Of a stretch of 64,000 nt of DNA, positions 19,417 to 28,396 are shown in pieces. The stretch lies in contig NZ_CP032155.1 in NCBI RefSeq assembly GCF_008329905.1, positions 2,914,001 through 2,978,000 of the forward strand. Direction: 5' to 3'. Origin of the DNA: Mycobacterium sp. ELW1. Lineage in GTDB: Bacteria > Actinomycetota > Actinomycetes > Mycobacteriales > Mycobacteriaceae. The position numbers and the translations under genes are program-made. A model generated the notes under the pieces. It saw only the letters and a list, made by a program, of their open reading frames with translations. It was not told where the DNA came from and made no database searches. Position 1 is the first letter of the stretch. Each line of letters begins with the position of its first letter.

Positions 19417-20232
19417 GTGAAGCGCAGCCGGGCGCACCGGACGCAGCCGCCGCTGCCGCGGTGGGTTTACGTCCCTGCAGCGCTCGGCGCGGCCTTCGTC
19501 GTGCTGCCCCTGGCGGCGATGGCGGTCAAGGTCGACTGGACGAATTTCTGGTCCCTGATCAGCAGCACGCCGTCACAGGCCGCGCTGCTGCTGAGCCTGC
19601 GCACCGCGGCGGCCAGCACGACGATGTGCCTGATCTTCGGTGTGCCGATGGCGCTGGTACTGGCCCGCAACGACGGCCGAATCGTGCGGACGTTGCGACC
19701 GCTGATTCTGTTGCCGCTGGTGTTGCCGCCGGTGGTCGGCGGTATCGCGCTGCTGTACGCCTTCGGCAGGCTCGGCCTGCTGGGCAGCTATCTGGAGGCG
19801 GCGGGCATCCGGATCGCCTTCACGACCACCGCGGTGGTGCTGGCGCAGACGTTCGTCTCGCTGCCGTTCCTGGTGATCGCGCTCGAGGGCGCTGCCCGCA
19901 CCGCGGGCGCCGACTTCGACATCGTGGCGTCGACGCTGGGGGCCAGGCCGGCGACCGTGTGGTGGCGGGTGACGTTGCCGCTGCTCACGCCCGGCCTGGT
20001 CTCCGGCGCGGTGCTGGCCTTCGCCCGCTCGCTCGGCGAGTTCGGGGCCACGCTGACCTTCGCGGGATCGCGACAGGGTGTCACCAGGACGCTGCCGCTG
20101 GAGATCTATCTGCAACGGGAGAGCGACGCCGACGCGGCGGTCGCGTTGTCGCTGCTGCTGGTCGTCGTCGCGGCGGTGGTGGTGCTGGGTCTCGGGGTGC
20201 GACGGCTGTCCGGCTGGACCGGCAATGGCTGA
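19417..20232 (+). CDS. modB: Molybdate ABC transporter permease
   Basis: 271 residues from the GTG at 19417. Five or six membrane segments and the BPD-permease EAA loop are visible ([20 protein letters not shown]). [15 protein letters not shown] is the ModB hallmark. It forms the channel for molybdate uptake with ModC; molybdate feeds molybdenum cofactor synthesis. It overlaps modC by 8 bases. In M. tuberculosis (Rv1858) it follows modA, the binding lipoprotein gene, but here only 116 bases of non-coding sequence separate it from the divergent SDR gene. Confidence 0.93.
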   Translation: MKRSRAHRTQPPLPRWVYVPAALGAAFVVLPLAAMAVKVDWTNFWSLISSTPSQAALLLSLRTAAASTTMCLIFGVPMALVLARNDGRIVRTLRPLILLPLVLPPVVGGIALLYAFGRLGLLGSYLEAAGIRIAFTTTAVVLAQTFVSLPFLVIALEGAARTAGADFDIVASTLGARPATVWWRVTLPLLTPGLVSGAVLAFARSLGEFGATLTFAGSRQGVTRTLPLEIYLQRESDADAAVALSLLLVVVAAVVVLGLGVRRLSGWTGNG

Positions 20233-21304
20233 GCTGCAGTTCGCGGCCGCGGTGGCCGACCGCTCGTATGAGGTGGCATTCGAGGTCGCGGAAGGGGAAG
20301 TGCTGGCCATTCTCGGGCCGAACGGTGCGGGCAAGTCCACCACGCTGCACGTGATCGCCGGTCTGCTGCAGCCGGATTCGGGCCTGGTCCGCGTCGGCGG
20401 CCGCACGCTGACCGACACCGCGGCGGGGATCTCGGTGCCCACCCACGATCGTCGCGTCGGCCTGCTGCTGCAGGATCCGCTGCTGTTCCCGCATCTGACC
20501 GTGCAGGCCAATGTGGCATTCGCCCCGCGCAGTCGCGGGGCGGGTCGCGAGGCGGCCCGGCACGCCGCAGCGCACTGGCTGGCCGAGGTGGGGTTGGCCG
20601 ACCTCGCCGACCGCAAGCCGGATCAGCTTTCCGGCGGGCAGGCGCAGCGGGTGGCCATCGCGCGGGCGCTGGCCGCCGAGCCGCAGGTGTTGCTGCTCGA
20701 CGAGCCGCTGGCGGGGCTCGACGTCGCGGTGGCCGCCTCGGTGCGAGCGCTGCTGCGGCGGGTCTCCTCGGCGGGCCGGGCGACGCTACTGATCACCCAC
20801 GACCTGCTCGACGTACTGACGCTGGCGGACCGCGTGCTGGTGCTCGACGCCGGCGGTGTCGCTGAGATCGGCGAGGTCGGCGACGTGCTGGCGGCGCCGC
20901 GCAGCACGTTCGGCGCCCGGATCGCCGGCGTCAATGTGGTCCGGGGCGTGCCGGCCGGCCCGGACGCGGTGCGTGCCGCGGACGGGACGCTGTGGCACGG
21001 CAGGCACGCCGCCCCGCCGTCCGCCGAGGGCGCACTGGTCGCGGTGTTCACCCCGGCCGCGGTCGCGGTCTACCGCGACCTGCCGCACGGCAGCCCGCGC
21101 AACAGCGTCCAGATCCGGGTCGCGGAGCTCGACGCCGACGGCGCGCGGGTGCGGGTGCGGGGACAGGAGCAGGCCGACGGCGCGCCCGGCCTGGCGGCCG
21201 ACATCACCGCGGAGTCGGCAGCCGCCCTGCGGCTCGCGCCCGGCGACCCGGTGTGGTTCACAGTCAAGGCACAGGAGGTCGCCTTGCACCCCGCAGCGCG
21301 CTGA
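20225..21304 (+). CDS. modC: Molybdate ABC transporter ATP-binding protein
   Basis: 359 residues from the ATG at 20225. Walker [10 protein letters not shown] (about residues 30-38), Q-loop [14 protein letters not shown], signature [15 protein letters not shown], Walker [12 protein letters not shown] and switch ITHD are all intact. The C-terminal third contains a TOBE/MOP-like region (about 290-355) of the kind that binds oxyanions in ModC. It energises import through ModB. The partner binding protein ModA is missing from the locus. Confidence 0.93.
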   Translation: MAELQFAAAVADRSYEVAFEVAEGEVLAILGPNGAGKSTTLHVIAGLLQPDSGLVRVGGRTLTDTAAGISVPTHDRRVGLLLQDPLLFPHLTVQANVAFAPRSRGAGREAARHAAAHWLAEVGLADLADRKPDQLSGGQAQRVAIARALAAEPQVLLLDEPLAGLDVAVAASVRALLRRVSSAGRATLLITHDLLDVLTLADRVLVLDAGGVAEIGEVGDVLAAPRSTFGARIAGVNVVRGVPAGPDAVRAADGTLWHGRHAAPPSAEGALVAVFTPAAVAVYRDLPHGSPRNSVQIRVAELDADGARVRVRGQEQADGAPGLAADITAESAAALRLAPGDPVWFTVKAQEVALHPAAR

Positions 21305-21388
21305 CGACGCGTCGGCGACCTGCATTGTCGGCCGATTTTGTAAGCTCGCAACAGCGTTACAGTGCGCCACATCGTGAGCAGGCCACAC

Positions 21389-21416
21389 TTGCGTCACGGC
21401 CGTAACACGGTAGGTT
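21389..21416 (+). promoter_or_regulatory. Candidate promoter of apa giving a leaderless mRNA
   Basis: TTGCGT (21389-21394) and TAGGTT (21411-21416) are 16 bases apart. A start about 7 bases after the -10 falls at or next to the A of the apa ATG (21424). No ribosome-binding site precedes that ATG, which fits leaderless translation, common in mycobacteria. Confidence 0.4.
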
Positions 21417-21423
21417 CATCGCC

Positions 21424-22440
21424 ATGACGCAGCCGGACTCGATTTCGCGACGGCCAGGCCTGTGGACGGCGTTCGCGATCACCGCGGTGACCGCCGCCAC
21501 CGCCGTCACGATTGCCCTGCCGTCGTCAACTGCCGTCGCGGATCCCGCGACACCGACACCCACCACGGCGGCCCCCGCCGTACCGCCGGCGACGCCGCCG
21601 GCCACCGATCCCAACGCCCCGGTCGTACCGCCGCCGCCCGCGGATCCCAACGCTCCGCCGCCGCCTCCGGCCGATCCGAACGCACCGCCGGTCGCACCGC
21701 CGCCGCCCGCGGATCCCAACGCGCCGCCGGTCGACCCGAACGCCCCGCCGCCGCCCGCGCCGCCGGAGCCGGGTCGGGTCCCGAACTCCTCAGGTGGCTT
21801 CAGTTATCTGCTTCCCGCCGGCTGGGTGGTGTCGGACGCGTCGCGGCTCAACTACGGCCAGGCGTTGCTGAGCAAGACCACCGCCCCGGCCGAAAACGGG
21901 CAGCCCGCTCCGACGGCCAACGACACCAGCGTCATCCTCGGCCGGCTGGACCTGAAGCTGTTCGCCGGAGCCGAGCAGGACAACAGCAAGGCCGCGATCC
22001 GGCTGGCGTCGGACATGGGCGAGTTCTTCATGCCGTTCCCCGGCGTCCGGCTCAACCAGCAGAGCGGGGCGCTGCAGGCCGGTGACATGCCGGGCTACTT
22101 CTCGTCCTACGAGGTGAAGTTCACCGACACCACCAAGCCCAACGGCCAGATCTGGGCCGGTGTGGTCGGCACGTCTGTCCCGAACGCGCCGCGCGATCAG
22201 CGCAACCAGCGCTGGTTCGTGGTGTGGCTGGGCACGGCCAAGGATCCGATCGATCCGGCCGCCGCCAAGGCGCTCGCCGAGTCGATCCGGCCGTACACGC
22301 CGCCGCCTGCACCGGCGGGAGATCCCAACGCGCCGGTGGCTGATCCGAACGCCCCGCCGCCGACTGCGGGTGGGCGCATCCCGCTCGGTGTTCCCGTCCC
22401 GGTGGAGACGCCGGTCCCCGGGATGACCCCCGGCCAATAG
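21424..22440 (+). CDS. apa: Alanine- and proline-rich secreted antigen (Apa/MPT32, fibronectin attachment protein)
   Basis: 338 residues. An Arg-containing N-terminus and hydrophobic segment (residues ~14-38, ending TAVADPAT) form the signal peptide. Residues ~40-125 are a Pro-rich region with repeated [11 protein letters not shown] units. A folded C-terminal domain follows ([20 protein letters not shown] to [14 protein letters not shown]), then a second short Pro tail. It corresponds to Rv1860, a mannosylated secreted adhesin that binds fibronectin. Position after modC matches M. tuberculosis, where it was once misnamed modD; there is no sign of a transport role. Confidence 0.93.
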   Translation: MTQPDSISRRPGLWTAFAITAVTAATAVTIALPSSTAVADPATPTPTTAAPAVPPATPPATDPNAPVVPPPPADPNAPPPPPADPNAPPVAPPPPADPNAPPVDPNAPPPPAPPEPGRVPNSSGGFSYLLPAGWVVSDASRLNYGQALLSKTTAPAENGQPAPTANDTSVILGRLDLKLFAGAEQDNSKAAIRLASDMGEFFMPFPGVRLNQQSGALQAGDMPGYFSSYEVKFTDTTKPNGQIWAGVVGTSVPNAPRDQRNQRWFVVWLGTAKDPIDPAAAKALAESIRPYTPPPAPAGDPNAPVADPNAPPPTAGGRIPLGVPVPVETPVPGMTPGQ

Positions 22441-22541
22441 GTGATCGTGGCCGTTTGATGCGGCCAATCGTTACCTGCCAGGCGTATACCAAGGGATAGC
22501 GGTCGGCATTCACGCTGGCCAGCCAACCGGAGGAGACCGTC

Positions 22542-22841
22542 ATGGACATGGTTGCAGCGACTGAATTCCTCGCCCGTTCGACGACGCTGACCAGCGTCGG
22601 CTGGATCGGCTACATCATTATCGGCGCGCTGGCGGGCTGGATCGCCGGCAAGATCGTCAAGGGCGGCGGGTCGGGCATCCTGATGAACATCGTCATCGGG
22701 ATCGTCGGCGCGCTCATCGGCGGATTCCTGCTGAGCTTCTTCCTGGACACCGCCGCGGGCGGCTGGTGGTTCACCCTGTTCACCGCGGTCCTGGGCTCGG
22801 TGATCCTGCTCTGGATCGTCGGTATGGTCCGCAAGACCTAA
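22542..22841 (+). CDS. Small GlsB/YeaQ/YmgE-family membrane protein (Rv1861-like)
   Basis: 99 residues with an AGGAG ribosome-binding site just upstream of the ATG at 22542. Three hydrophobic segments with glycine-rich turns ([45 protein letters not shown]) mark the GlsB/YeaQ/YmgE group of small stress-associated inner membrane proteins. The biochemical role is unknown. Its stop shares one base with the adhA start, so the two are coupled. Confidence 0.88.
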   Translation: MDMVAATEFLARSTTLTSVGWIGYIIIGALAGWIAGKIVKGGGSGILMNIVIGIVGALIGGFLLSFFLDTAAGGWWFTLFTAVLGSVILLWIVGMVRKT

Positions 22842-23857
22842 TGCGCGCCTGGCGGGTACGTCGGCCCGGGCCGATGCGCACCCACCCGCTGGAGCTGGAC
22901 AGTGCCGCAGCAGTCCCGCGCCCGGCGCCCGGCGAGCTGCTGGTGGCGGTGCTGGCCTGCGGCGTCTGCCGCACTGACCTGCACGTCACCGAGGGCGACC
23001 TGGCGGTGCACCGGCCGCACGTGACGCCCGGGCACGAGGTCGTCGGCGAGATCATCGCCGTCGGATCTGCCGTCGGGTCCGGCGTCGGCGCGGAATTCGC
23101 GGTGGGGGACCGGGTCGGCATCGCATGGCTGCGCCACACCTGCGGGGTGTGCCAGTACTGCCGACGCGGCGCGGAGAACCTGTGCCCGAATTCGCGCTAC
23201 ACCGGGTGGGACGCCGACGGTGGTTATGCCGACTTCGCCACTGTCCCAGCCGATTTCGCCCATCGCCTGCCGGCGGGCTATAGCGACAGCGAGCTGGCGC
23301 CGCTGCTGTGCGCCGGGATCATCGGCTACCGCTCGCTGCTGCGCGCCGAGCTTCCGCCGGGCGGGCGGCTGGGGCTTTACGGGTTCGGCGGCAGCGCCCA
23401 CATCACCGCGCAGGTGGCGCTGGCGCAGGGTGCCGAGGTTCACGTCATGACGCGCGGCAGCCAGGCGCAGGAGCTGGCGCTGAGTCTGGGGGTGGCGTCC
23501 GCGCAGGGCCCGGCCGACCCGCCGCCGGTTCCGCTGGACGCGGCGATCATGTTCGCCCCGGTCGGTGACCTGGTGCTGCCGGCCCTCGAGGCGCTCGATC
23601 GGGGCGGCACGCTGGCGATCGCGGGCATTCACCTCAGCGACATCCCGGCCCTGAACTATCAGCGACATCTGTTCCAGGAACGCCAGGTTCGGTCGGTGTC
23701 GTCGAACACCCGCGCCGACGCCCGCGACTTCCTGGCCTTCGCGGGCCGTCATCGCATCGAGGTCACCACCCCGGAATATCCGCTCGAACAAGCGGACCGG
23801 GCCCTGACCGACCTGGTTGAGGGTCGTATCGCGGGGGCCGCGGTCCTGCTGCCGTGA
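22841..23857 (+). CDS. adhA: Zinc-type alcohol dehydrogenase
   Basis: 338 residues of the medium-chain dehydrogenase family. Catalytic zinc ligands lie in [10 protein letters not shown] and GHEVVGE, and the four structural-zinc cysteines in [15 protein letters not shown]. The nucleotide fold begins near [11 protein letters not shown]. It oxidises an alcohol or reduces an aldehyde with NAD(P); the substrate is unknown. It corresponds to Rv1862 (adhA). It starts on the last base of the preceding membrane protein gene and is the last gene of this plus-strand run. Confidence 0.92.
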   Translation: MRAWRVRRPGPMRTHPLELDSAAAVPRPAPGELLVAVLACGVCRTDLHVTEGDLAVHRPHVTPGHEVVGEIIAVGSAVGSGVGAEFAVGDRVGIAWLRHTCGVCQYCRRGAENLCPNSRYTGWDADGGYADFATVPADFAHRLPAGYSDSELAPLLCAGIIGYRSLLRAELPPGGRLGLYGFGGSAHITAQVALAQGAEVHVMTRGSQAQELALSLGVASAQGPADPPPVPLDAAIMFAPVGDLVLPALEALDRGGTLAIAGIHLSDIPALNYQRHLFQERQVRSVSSNTRADARDFLAFAGRHRIEVTTPEYPLEQADRALTDLVEGRIAGAAVLLP

Positions 23858-23870
23858 CTCAGAGGGCGGC

Positions 23871-24374
23871 TCAGAGAGCGGCAAGGACTCCGCGCAGTGC
23901 GGCGGCGAGGCTGCCCCGCCCGCTGCGGTACAGCGGACCGGTTCCGTCGGACAGCAGGATCCGCAGCCGGGCCATACCGCGCGCCCGCACCGGTTGCGGG
24001 GCGTGCAGTCGCAACGTGATGTCGTCGACCACGTCGCGGCAGGTCGCCAATCGCTGCGGATGCACCGGGATGTGCGACGAGAACGCCGGCCGGTCACGGT
24101 GCAGGTCGCCGAGGGCGTGGCGCAGACTGCGGGCCAGCGCTTCGCGTTCGGAGATCGAGGTCAGTCGCGCCAGGTGGACCGCCAGCGGGCTGCCGGGCAG
24201 TGGTGCGATGCCGTCCTCGACGTCGCGGTCGAGCCGGCCGGCGAACAATCGCGCCCGTAGCCGCGCGGTGACCGTCGCGTCGTGATGCGACGCGGCCGGC
24301 GCGGGGGCGTCGAGGCCGCCCGTCAGCCGGGTGTTAATCTCGCCGAAGTTATCGTGAAATTGGTTGAGCCCCAT
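23871..24374 (-). CDS. Conserved hypothetical mycobacterial protein
   Basis: 167 residues from the ATG at 24374. No known domain was recognised. It is Arg- and Ala-rich, predicted mainly helical, soluble and without a signal peptide. Codon use (strong G/C at third positions) matches the neighbours, so it is probably a true gene. It is divergent from the CGNR regulator gene with a shared 122-base promoter region containing a perfect palindrome, so the regulator may control it. Confidence 0.6.
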   Translation of the reverse strand: MGLNQFHDNFGEINTRLTGGLDAPAPAASHHDATVTARLRARLFAGRLDRDVEDGIAPLPGSPLAVHLARLTSISEREALARSLRHALGDLHRDRPAFSSHIPVHPQRLATCRDVVDDITLRLHAPQPVRARGMARLRILLSDGTGPLYRSGRGSLAAALRGVLAAL

Positions 24375-24439
24375 GGGCGTTTCCTGTTCCGAGCAGGCCT
24401 CGTTGCCTCACTCTAAATGACCACCCAAAACGTTACACC

Positions 24440-24453
24440 GGTCATTCATGACC
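24440..24453. promoter_or_regulatory. Palindromic candidate operator between divergent genes
   Basis: GGTCATTCATGACC (arms GGTCAT/ATGACC, 2-base centre) lies centrally between the divergent starts at 24374 and 24497. Related GGTCA/TGACC half-sites occur nearby (ATGACCACC around 24418, GGTCACC near 24471). This looks like a dimer site for a local regulator, possibly the adjacent CGNR protein. Confidence 0.4.
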
Positions 24454-24496
24454 AGTCAAGTTGTTTTGATGGTCACCGATATCTACACTCGACGCC

Positions 24497-25075
24497 ATGG
24501 CCGACTGGCTGGCAGAACCCGAGAGCAAGCCGGCGCCCGAGCCGCTCGACCGGGTTCAGGCGCTGGTCAACACCGCCGACCTCGAATCTGGTGCCGACCG
24601 GCTGGCCGCCGCCGACGACGCCGAGCTCTGGTTGCGATCCCACGGCCTGCTCGCGGCCGACGGAACTGTCACGCCGCAGGAACTGGACCAGATCCGCGAG
24701 GTGCGGGAGGCGCTGCGTGCACTACTGGTGCACAACGCGGGCGGTCCTGCGCCGACACCCGACGACCTTCGCCCGCTGAGCCGGATCACCGACACCGCCA
24801 CCGCGCGGGTGCACCTCGGTCCGGACGGCGCGCTCGACGTGGCCGCCGACGCCGATTCCCTGCCGGGACGGCTGCTGTCGCTGCTGCTGATCGTCTCGGA
24901 GGCCCAGCGCGACGGGACGTGGGCGCAGCTGAAGGCGTGCGGCAACGCGAACTGCCGGTGGGCGTTCTACGACCGCTCCCGCAACCACGGCGGCACCTGG
25001 TGCGACATGGCCACGTGTGGCAACAAGCTCAAGAACCGGGAGTTTCGCGCGCGGCGCACCCGAACCTCAGGTTGA
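24497..25075 (+). CDS. CGNR zinc-finger/ABATE-type regulator
   Basis: 192 residues. The N-terminal two thirds fit the ABATE-like stress-sensor domain (ALVNTADLESGADRL, REVREALRALLVHN). The C-terminal ~40 residues are a CGNR zinc finger: CGNANCRWAFYDRSRNHG followed by WCDMATCGNKLKNREFR, with the signature CGNK in place of CGNR. Proteins of this type are putative DNA-binding transcription factors. It overlaps the convergent protease gene by 9 bases at its end. Confidence 0.85.
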   Translation: MADWLAEPESKPAPEPLDRVQALVNTADLESGADRLAAADDAELWLRSHGLLAADGTVTPQELDQIREVREALRALLVHNAGGPAPTPDDLRPLSRITDTATARVHLGPDGALDVAADADSLPGRLLSLLLIVSEAQRDGTWAQLKACGNANCRWAFYDRSRNHGGTWCDMATCGNKLKNREFRARRTRTSG

Positions 25076-25831
25076 CAGGTGCCACACCAGCGCGGCGGCC
25101 AGCGCACCGAGGCCGTTGAGCGACCAGTGCAACGCGATCGGCGCGATCAGGCTGCCGCTGCGCCGCCGTAGCCAGGTGAACACGAAGCCGGCCGCACCGG
25201 TGGCCAGCACCGCCATCACCACCCCGGCGAGCATGCCCAGGAATCCGCCGCCGAACAGCCGGGTGAAACCGACGTTACTGCTGGTCAAACCCAGCGAGGT
25301 GGCGACGTGCCACAGACCGAACAGCAACGAGCCGGCGGCGGCCACGCCGCGAAAACCCCAGGCCCGGTCGAGCGCCCCGTGCAGCACACCGCGGAAGGCC
25401 AGCTCCTCGGGGATCACGGTCTGCAGCGGGATGATGATCATCGAGGCGACCAGCGCGCCCGACAGCGTCGCGTAGTGGTTGTTCAGGAACATCGGGCGAG
25501 TCCAGGGGAGCAGGGCGCCGACCGCGATCACGGTGAACACCAGCAGCACCGCACCGAGCGCGTAGAGCGCGCCGGACTTCCAGTGTTCGCGACCCAATCC
25601 CAGTTCGGCCCAACCCAACCCGCGGGAGCGCACCAGCAACAGCAAGCCCGCGGCGGCGGCGGGCACCACGGCGATGTTGGCCCACGGCGTGGTGAAGTGG
25701 GCGAGCAGGTTCGTCATGGCGAGCACGACGACGACGACGCCGATATCGACGTAGACGCGGAAGTGATGCAGGGCGGCCAGCTGCGATACCGCGGGGTGGG
25801 GCGGCGCGGCCACTGCGCTGAGCTCAGACAT
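25067..25831 (-). CDS. CPBP-family intramembrane metalloprotease (Rv1863c-like)
   Basis: 254 residues with about six to seven membrane segments. The CPBP (Abi) signature is present: EELAFRG (about residue 145, metal-binding Glu pair and Arg), FGLWHVA (second motif His) and a later HWSLNG. These are Rce1-like intramembrane proteases; the physiological substrate is unknown. The position after adhA matches Rv1863c. Confidence 0.88.
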   Translation of the reverse strand: MSELSAVAAPPHPAVSQLAALHHFRVYVDIGVVVVVLAMTNLLAHFTTPWANIAVVPAAAAGLLLLVRSRGLGWAELGLGREHWKSGALYALGAVLLVFTVIAVGALLPWTRPMFLNNHYATLSGALVASMIIIPLQTVIPEELAFRGVLHGALDRAWGFRGVAAAGSLLFGLWHVATSLGLTSSNVGFTRLFGGGFLGMLAGVVMAVLATGAAGFVFTWLRRRSGSLIAPIALHWSLNGLGALAAALVWHLST

Positions 25832-25876
25832 AACCCGTCCGAGTGTACCCGCGCTCAGCGGTGCCCCAGCAAAGTT

Positions 25877-28302
25877 CTACTCGTTGTCCCCGCCGGTCGC
25901 GGTGGTCGCGTCGACCACCGCACCCGCCTGCGTTCCGCGCGCATCCGGCCACACCCAGTCGCGCACTTCGGGGATGTCGTCGCCGTGCGTTCGGGTGTAC
26001 TCGCGGGCCGCCAGCCGTTTGTCGACCATCTGCTGGCGCAGTGTGGCGCAGCTCGACTGCAGGTGCGGCACCCGATCGATGACGTCGATGACCAGGTGAT
26101 AGCGGTCCAGGTCGTTGAGCATCACCATGTCGAACGGTGTCGTGGTGGTGCCCTCTTCCTTGTAGCCGCGCACATGGATGCGGCTGTCGTTGCTGCGGCG
26201 GTAGGTCAGCCGGTGAATCAGCCAGGGATAGCCGTGATAGGCGAAGATCACCGGCTTGTCCGCGGTGAAGACCCCGTCGAACGCCCGGCTCGACAGCCCG
26301 TGCGGGTGTTCGGTGTCGTCCTGCAGCCGCATCAGGTCGACGACGTTGACGAACCGGACCCGCAACTCCGGCAGGTGCTGGCGCAGCAGGTCGACGGCGG
26401 CCAGGGCCTCCAGCGTCGGGACGTCACCGGCGGCGGCGATCACCACGTCGGGATCCTCGCCGATCGTCTCGTTGCCGGCCCACTCCCAGATGCCCAGGCC
26501 CCGGGTGCAGTGCGCGATCGCCTCCTCCATGGTGAGGAAGTTGGGGTGCGGCTGCTTGCCTGCGACGACGACGTTGACGTACTGGCGCGAGCGCAGGCAG
26601 TGGTCGTAGGTGGAGAGCAGGGTGTTGGCATCCGGGGGAGGTACACCCGCACCACTTCGGCCCGCTTGTTGACGACGTGGTCGATGAACCCCGGGTCCTG
26701 ATGGCTGAACCCGTTGTGATCTTGGCGCCAAACATGGCTGGACAGAAGGTAATTGAGGCTGGCGATCGGCCGGCGCCACGGAATGTGGTTGGTCACCTTC
26801 AGCCATTTGGCGTGCTGGTTGAACATCGAGTCGATGATGTGGATGAACGCCTCGTAGCAGTTGAACAACCCGTGCCTGCCGGTCAGCAGGTAACCCTCCA
26901 GCCAGCCCTGGCACTGATGTTCCGACAGCATCTCCATCACTCGCCCCGCGCGGGCCAGATGTTCGTCGACCTCGGGTCCGAGAAGTTCGGCACTCCACTG
27001 CTTGTCGGTCACGTCGAAGACCGCCTGCAGCCGGTTGGACGCGGTTTCGTCAGGCCCGAAGATCCGGAAGTTGTCCGGATTGAGCCGGATCACCTCGGTC
27101 AGCCACTGGCCGAGCACCCGGGTGGCCTCGGAGACCGTGGCGCCCGGTGCGGGCACGTCTACCCCGAACGCCCGAAAGTCGGGCAGCCGAAGGTCTTTGA
27201 GCAACAACCCGCCGTTGGTGTGCGGGTTGTCGCTCATCCGCAGCTGACCCTGCGGCGCCAGCGCGGCGATACGTGGGTCCAGCGTGCCGTCGGCGTCGAA
27301 GAGTTCCTCGGCGCGATAGGACGCCAGCCAGTCGGCGAGCACCTGCAGATGCTCAGGGGTGTCTCTGGCGCTGGCCAGCGGGACCTGGTGCGCGCGCCAC
27401 GATCCGGTGGTCTTCTTGCCGTCGATATAGGCCGGGCCGGTCCATCCCTTGGGGGTGCGGAACACGATCATCGGCCAGGCCGGCCGCTCATCCGAGGGCG
27501 AGGCCTTGATCTCGGCGATCCGGTCCAGCACGTCGTCGAGCAGTGCCGCGAACCGGCGGTGCGCGTCGGCGTGATCCGCCGCCGCGTCCTCGGTCACCTC
27601 GAAGAAGTAGGGCTCGTGCCCGAATCCGACCATGAGGCTGCGTAATTCGTCCTCGGGGATACGGGCCAGCACCGTCGGGTTGGCGATCTTGTAGCCGTTG
27701 AGGTGCAGGATCGGCAGCACCACACCGTCGCGCGCGGTGTTGACGAACTTGTTGGAATGCCAGCTGGTGGCCAGTGCGCCGGTCTCGGCCTCGCCGTCGC
27801 CGACCACCGCGACCACCAGCAGGTCCGGATTGTCGAAGGCGGCACCGTAGGCGTGCGACAGCGCGTAGCCGAGCTCGCCGCCCTCGTGGATCGACCCGGG
27901 TGTCTCCGGAGCGACGTGCGAGGGAATGCCGCCGGGGAAGGAGAACTGGCGGAACAGCCGGCGCAGGCCTTCGGCGTCCCGGGTGATGTCGGGGTAGGTC
28001 TCGGTGTACGTGCCGTCCAGGTAGGCATTGGCCACCAGGCCGGGGCCGCCGTGACCGGGTCCGGTGACGTACACGGTGGACTGCTCGCGCGCCGTGATGG
28101 TGCGGTTGAGGTGGGCGTAGAGGAAGTTCAGCCCCGGGGTGGTGCCCCAGTGGCCGAGCAGCCGGGGTTTGACGTGCTCGCGGGTCAGCGGCGTGCGCAA
28201 CAACGGATTGTCCAGAAGATATATCTGTCCGACCGAGAGATAATTGGCTGCCCGCCACCAGCCGTCGAGTTGGTCAATGGTCTCTTCGCTTATCGAGTCC
28301 AT
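25877..28302 (-). CDS. xfp: Phosphoketolase, frameshifted here
   Basis: TPP enzyme that phosphorolyses xylulose 5-phosphate and/or fructose 6-phosphate to acetyl phosphate plus a sugar phosphate. The N-terminal part ([20 protein letters not shown] motif GDGEAETG about residue 170) runs in one frame to RVYLP. The remainder ([20 protein letters not shown] to the TAG at 25877) is one frame over. The break is at the G run 26634-26638, where a sixth G restores VYLPPDANTL. Joined, the protein is ~808 residues, the normal size. No acetate kinase gene is adjacent. The break is probably sequence error. Confidence 0.88.
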
Positions 28303-28396
28303 GGGTCCATCAAACCCCGATCGCGGCGACCGCGCTGCCGGGGCACCGATTGTTCACTACTACGCTGTCCGACGTGCTCGGCTTGGCGATGGACTC

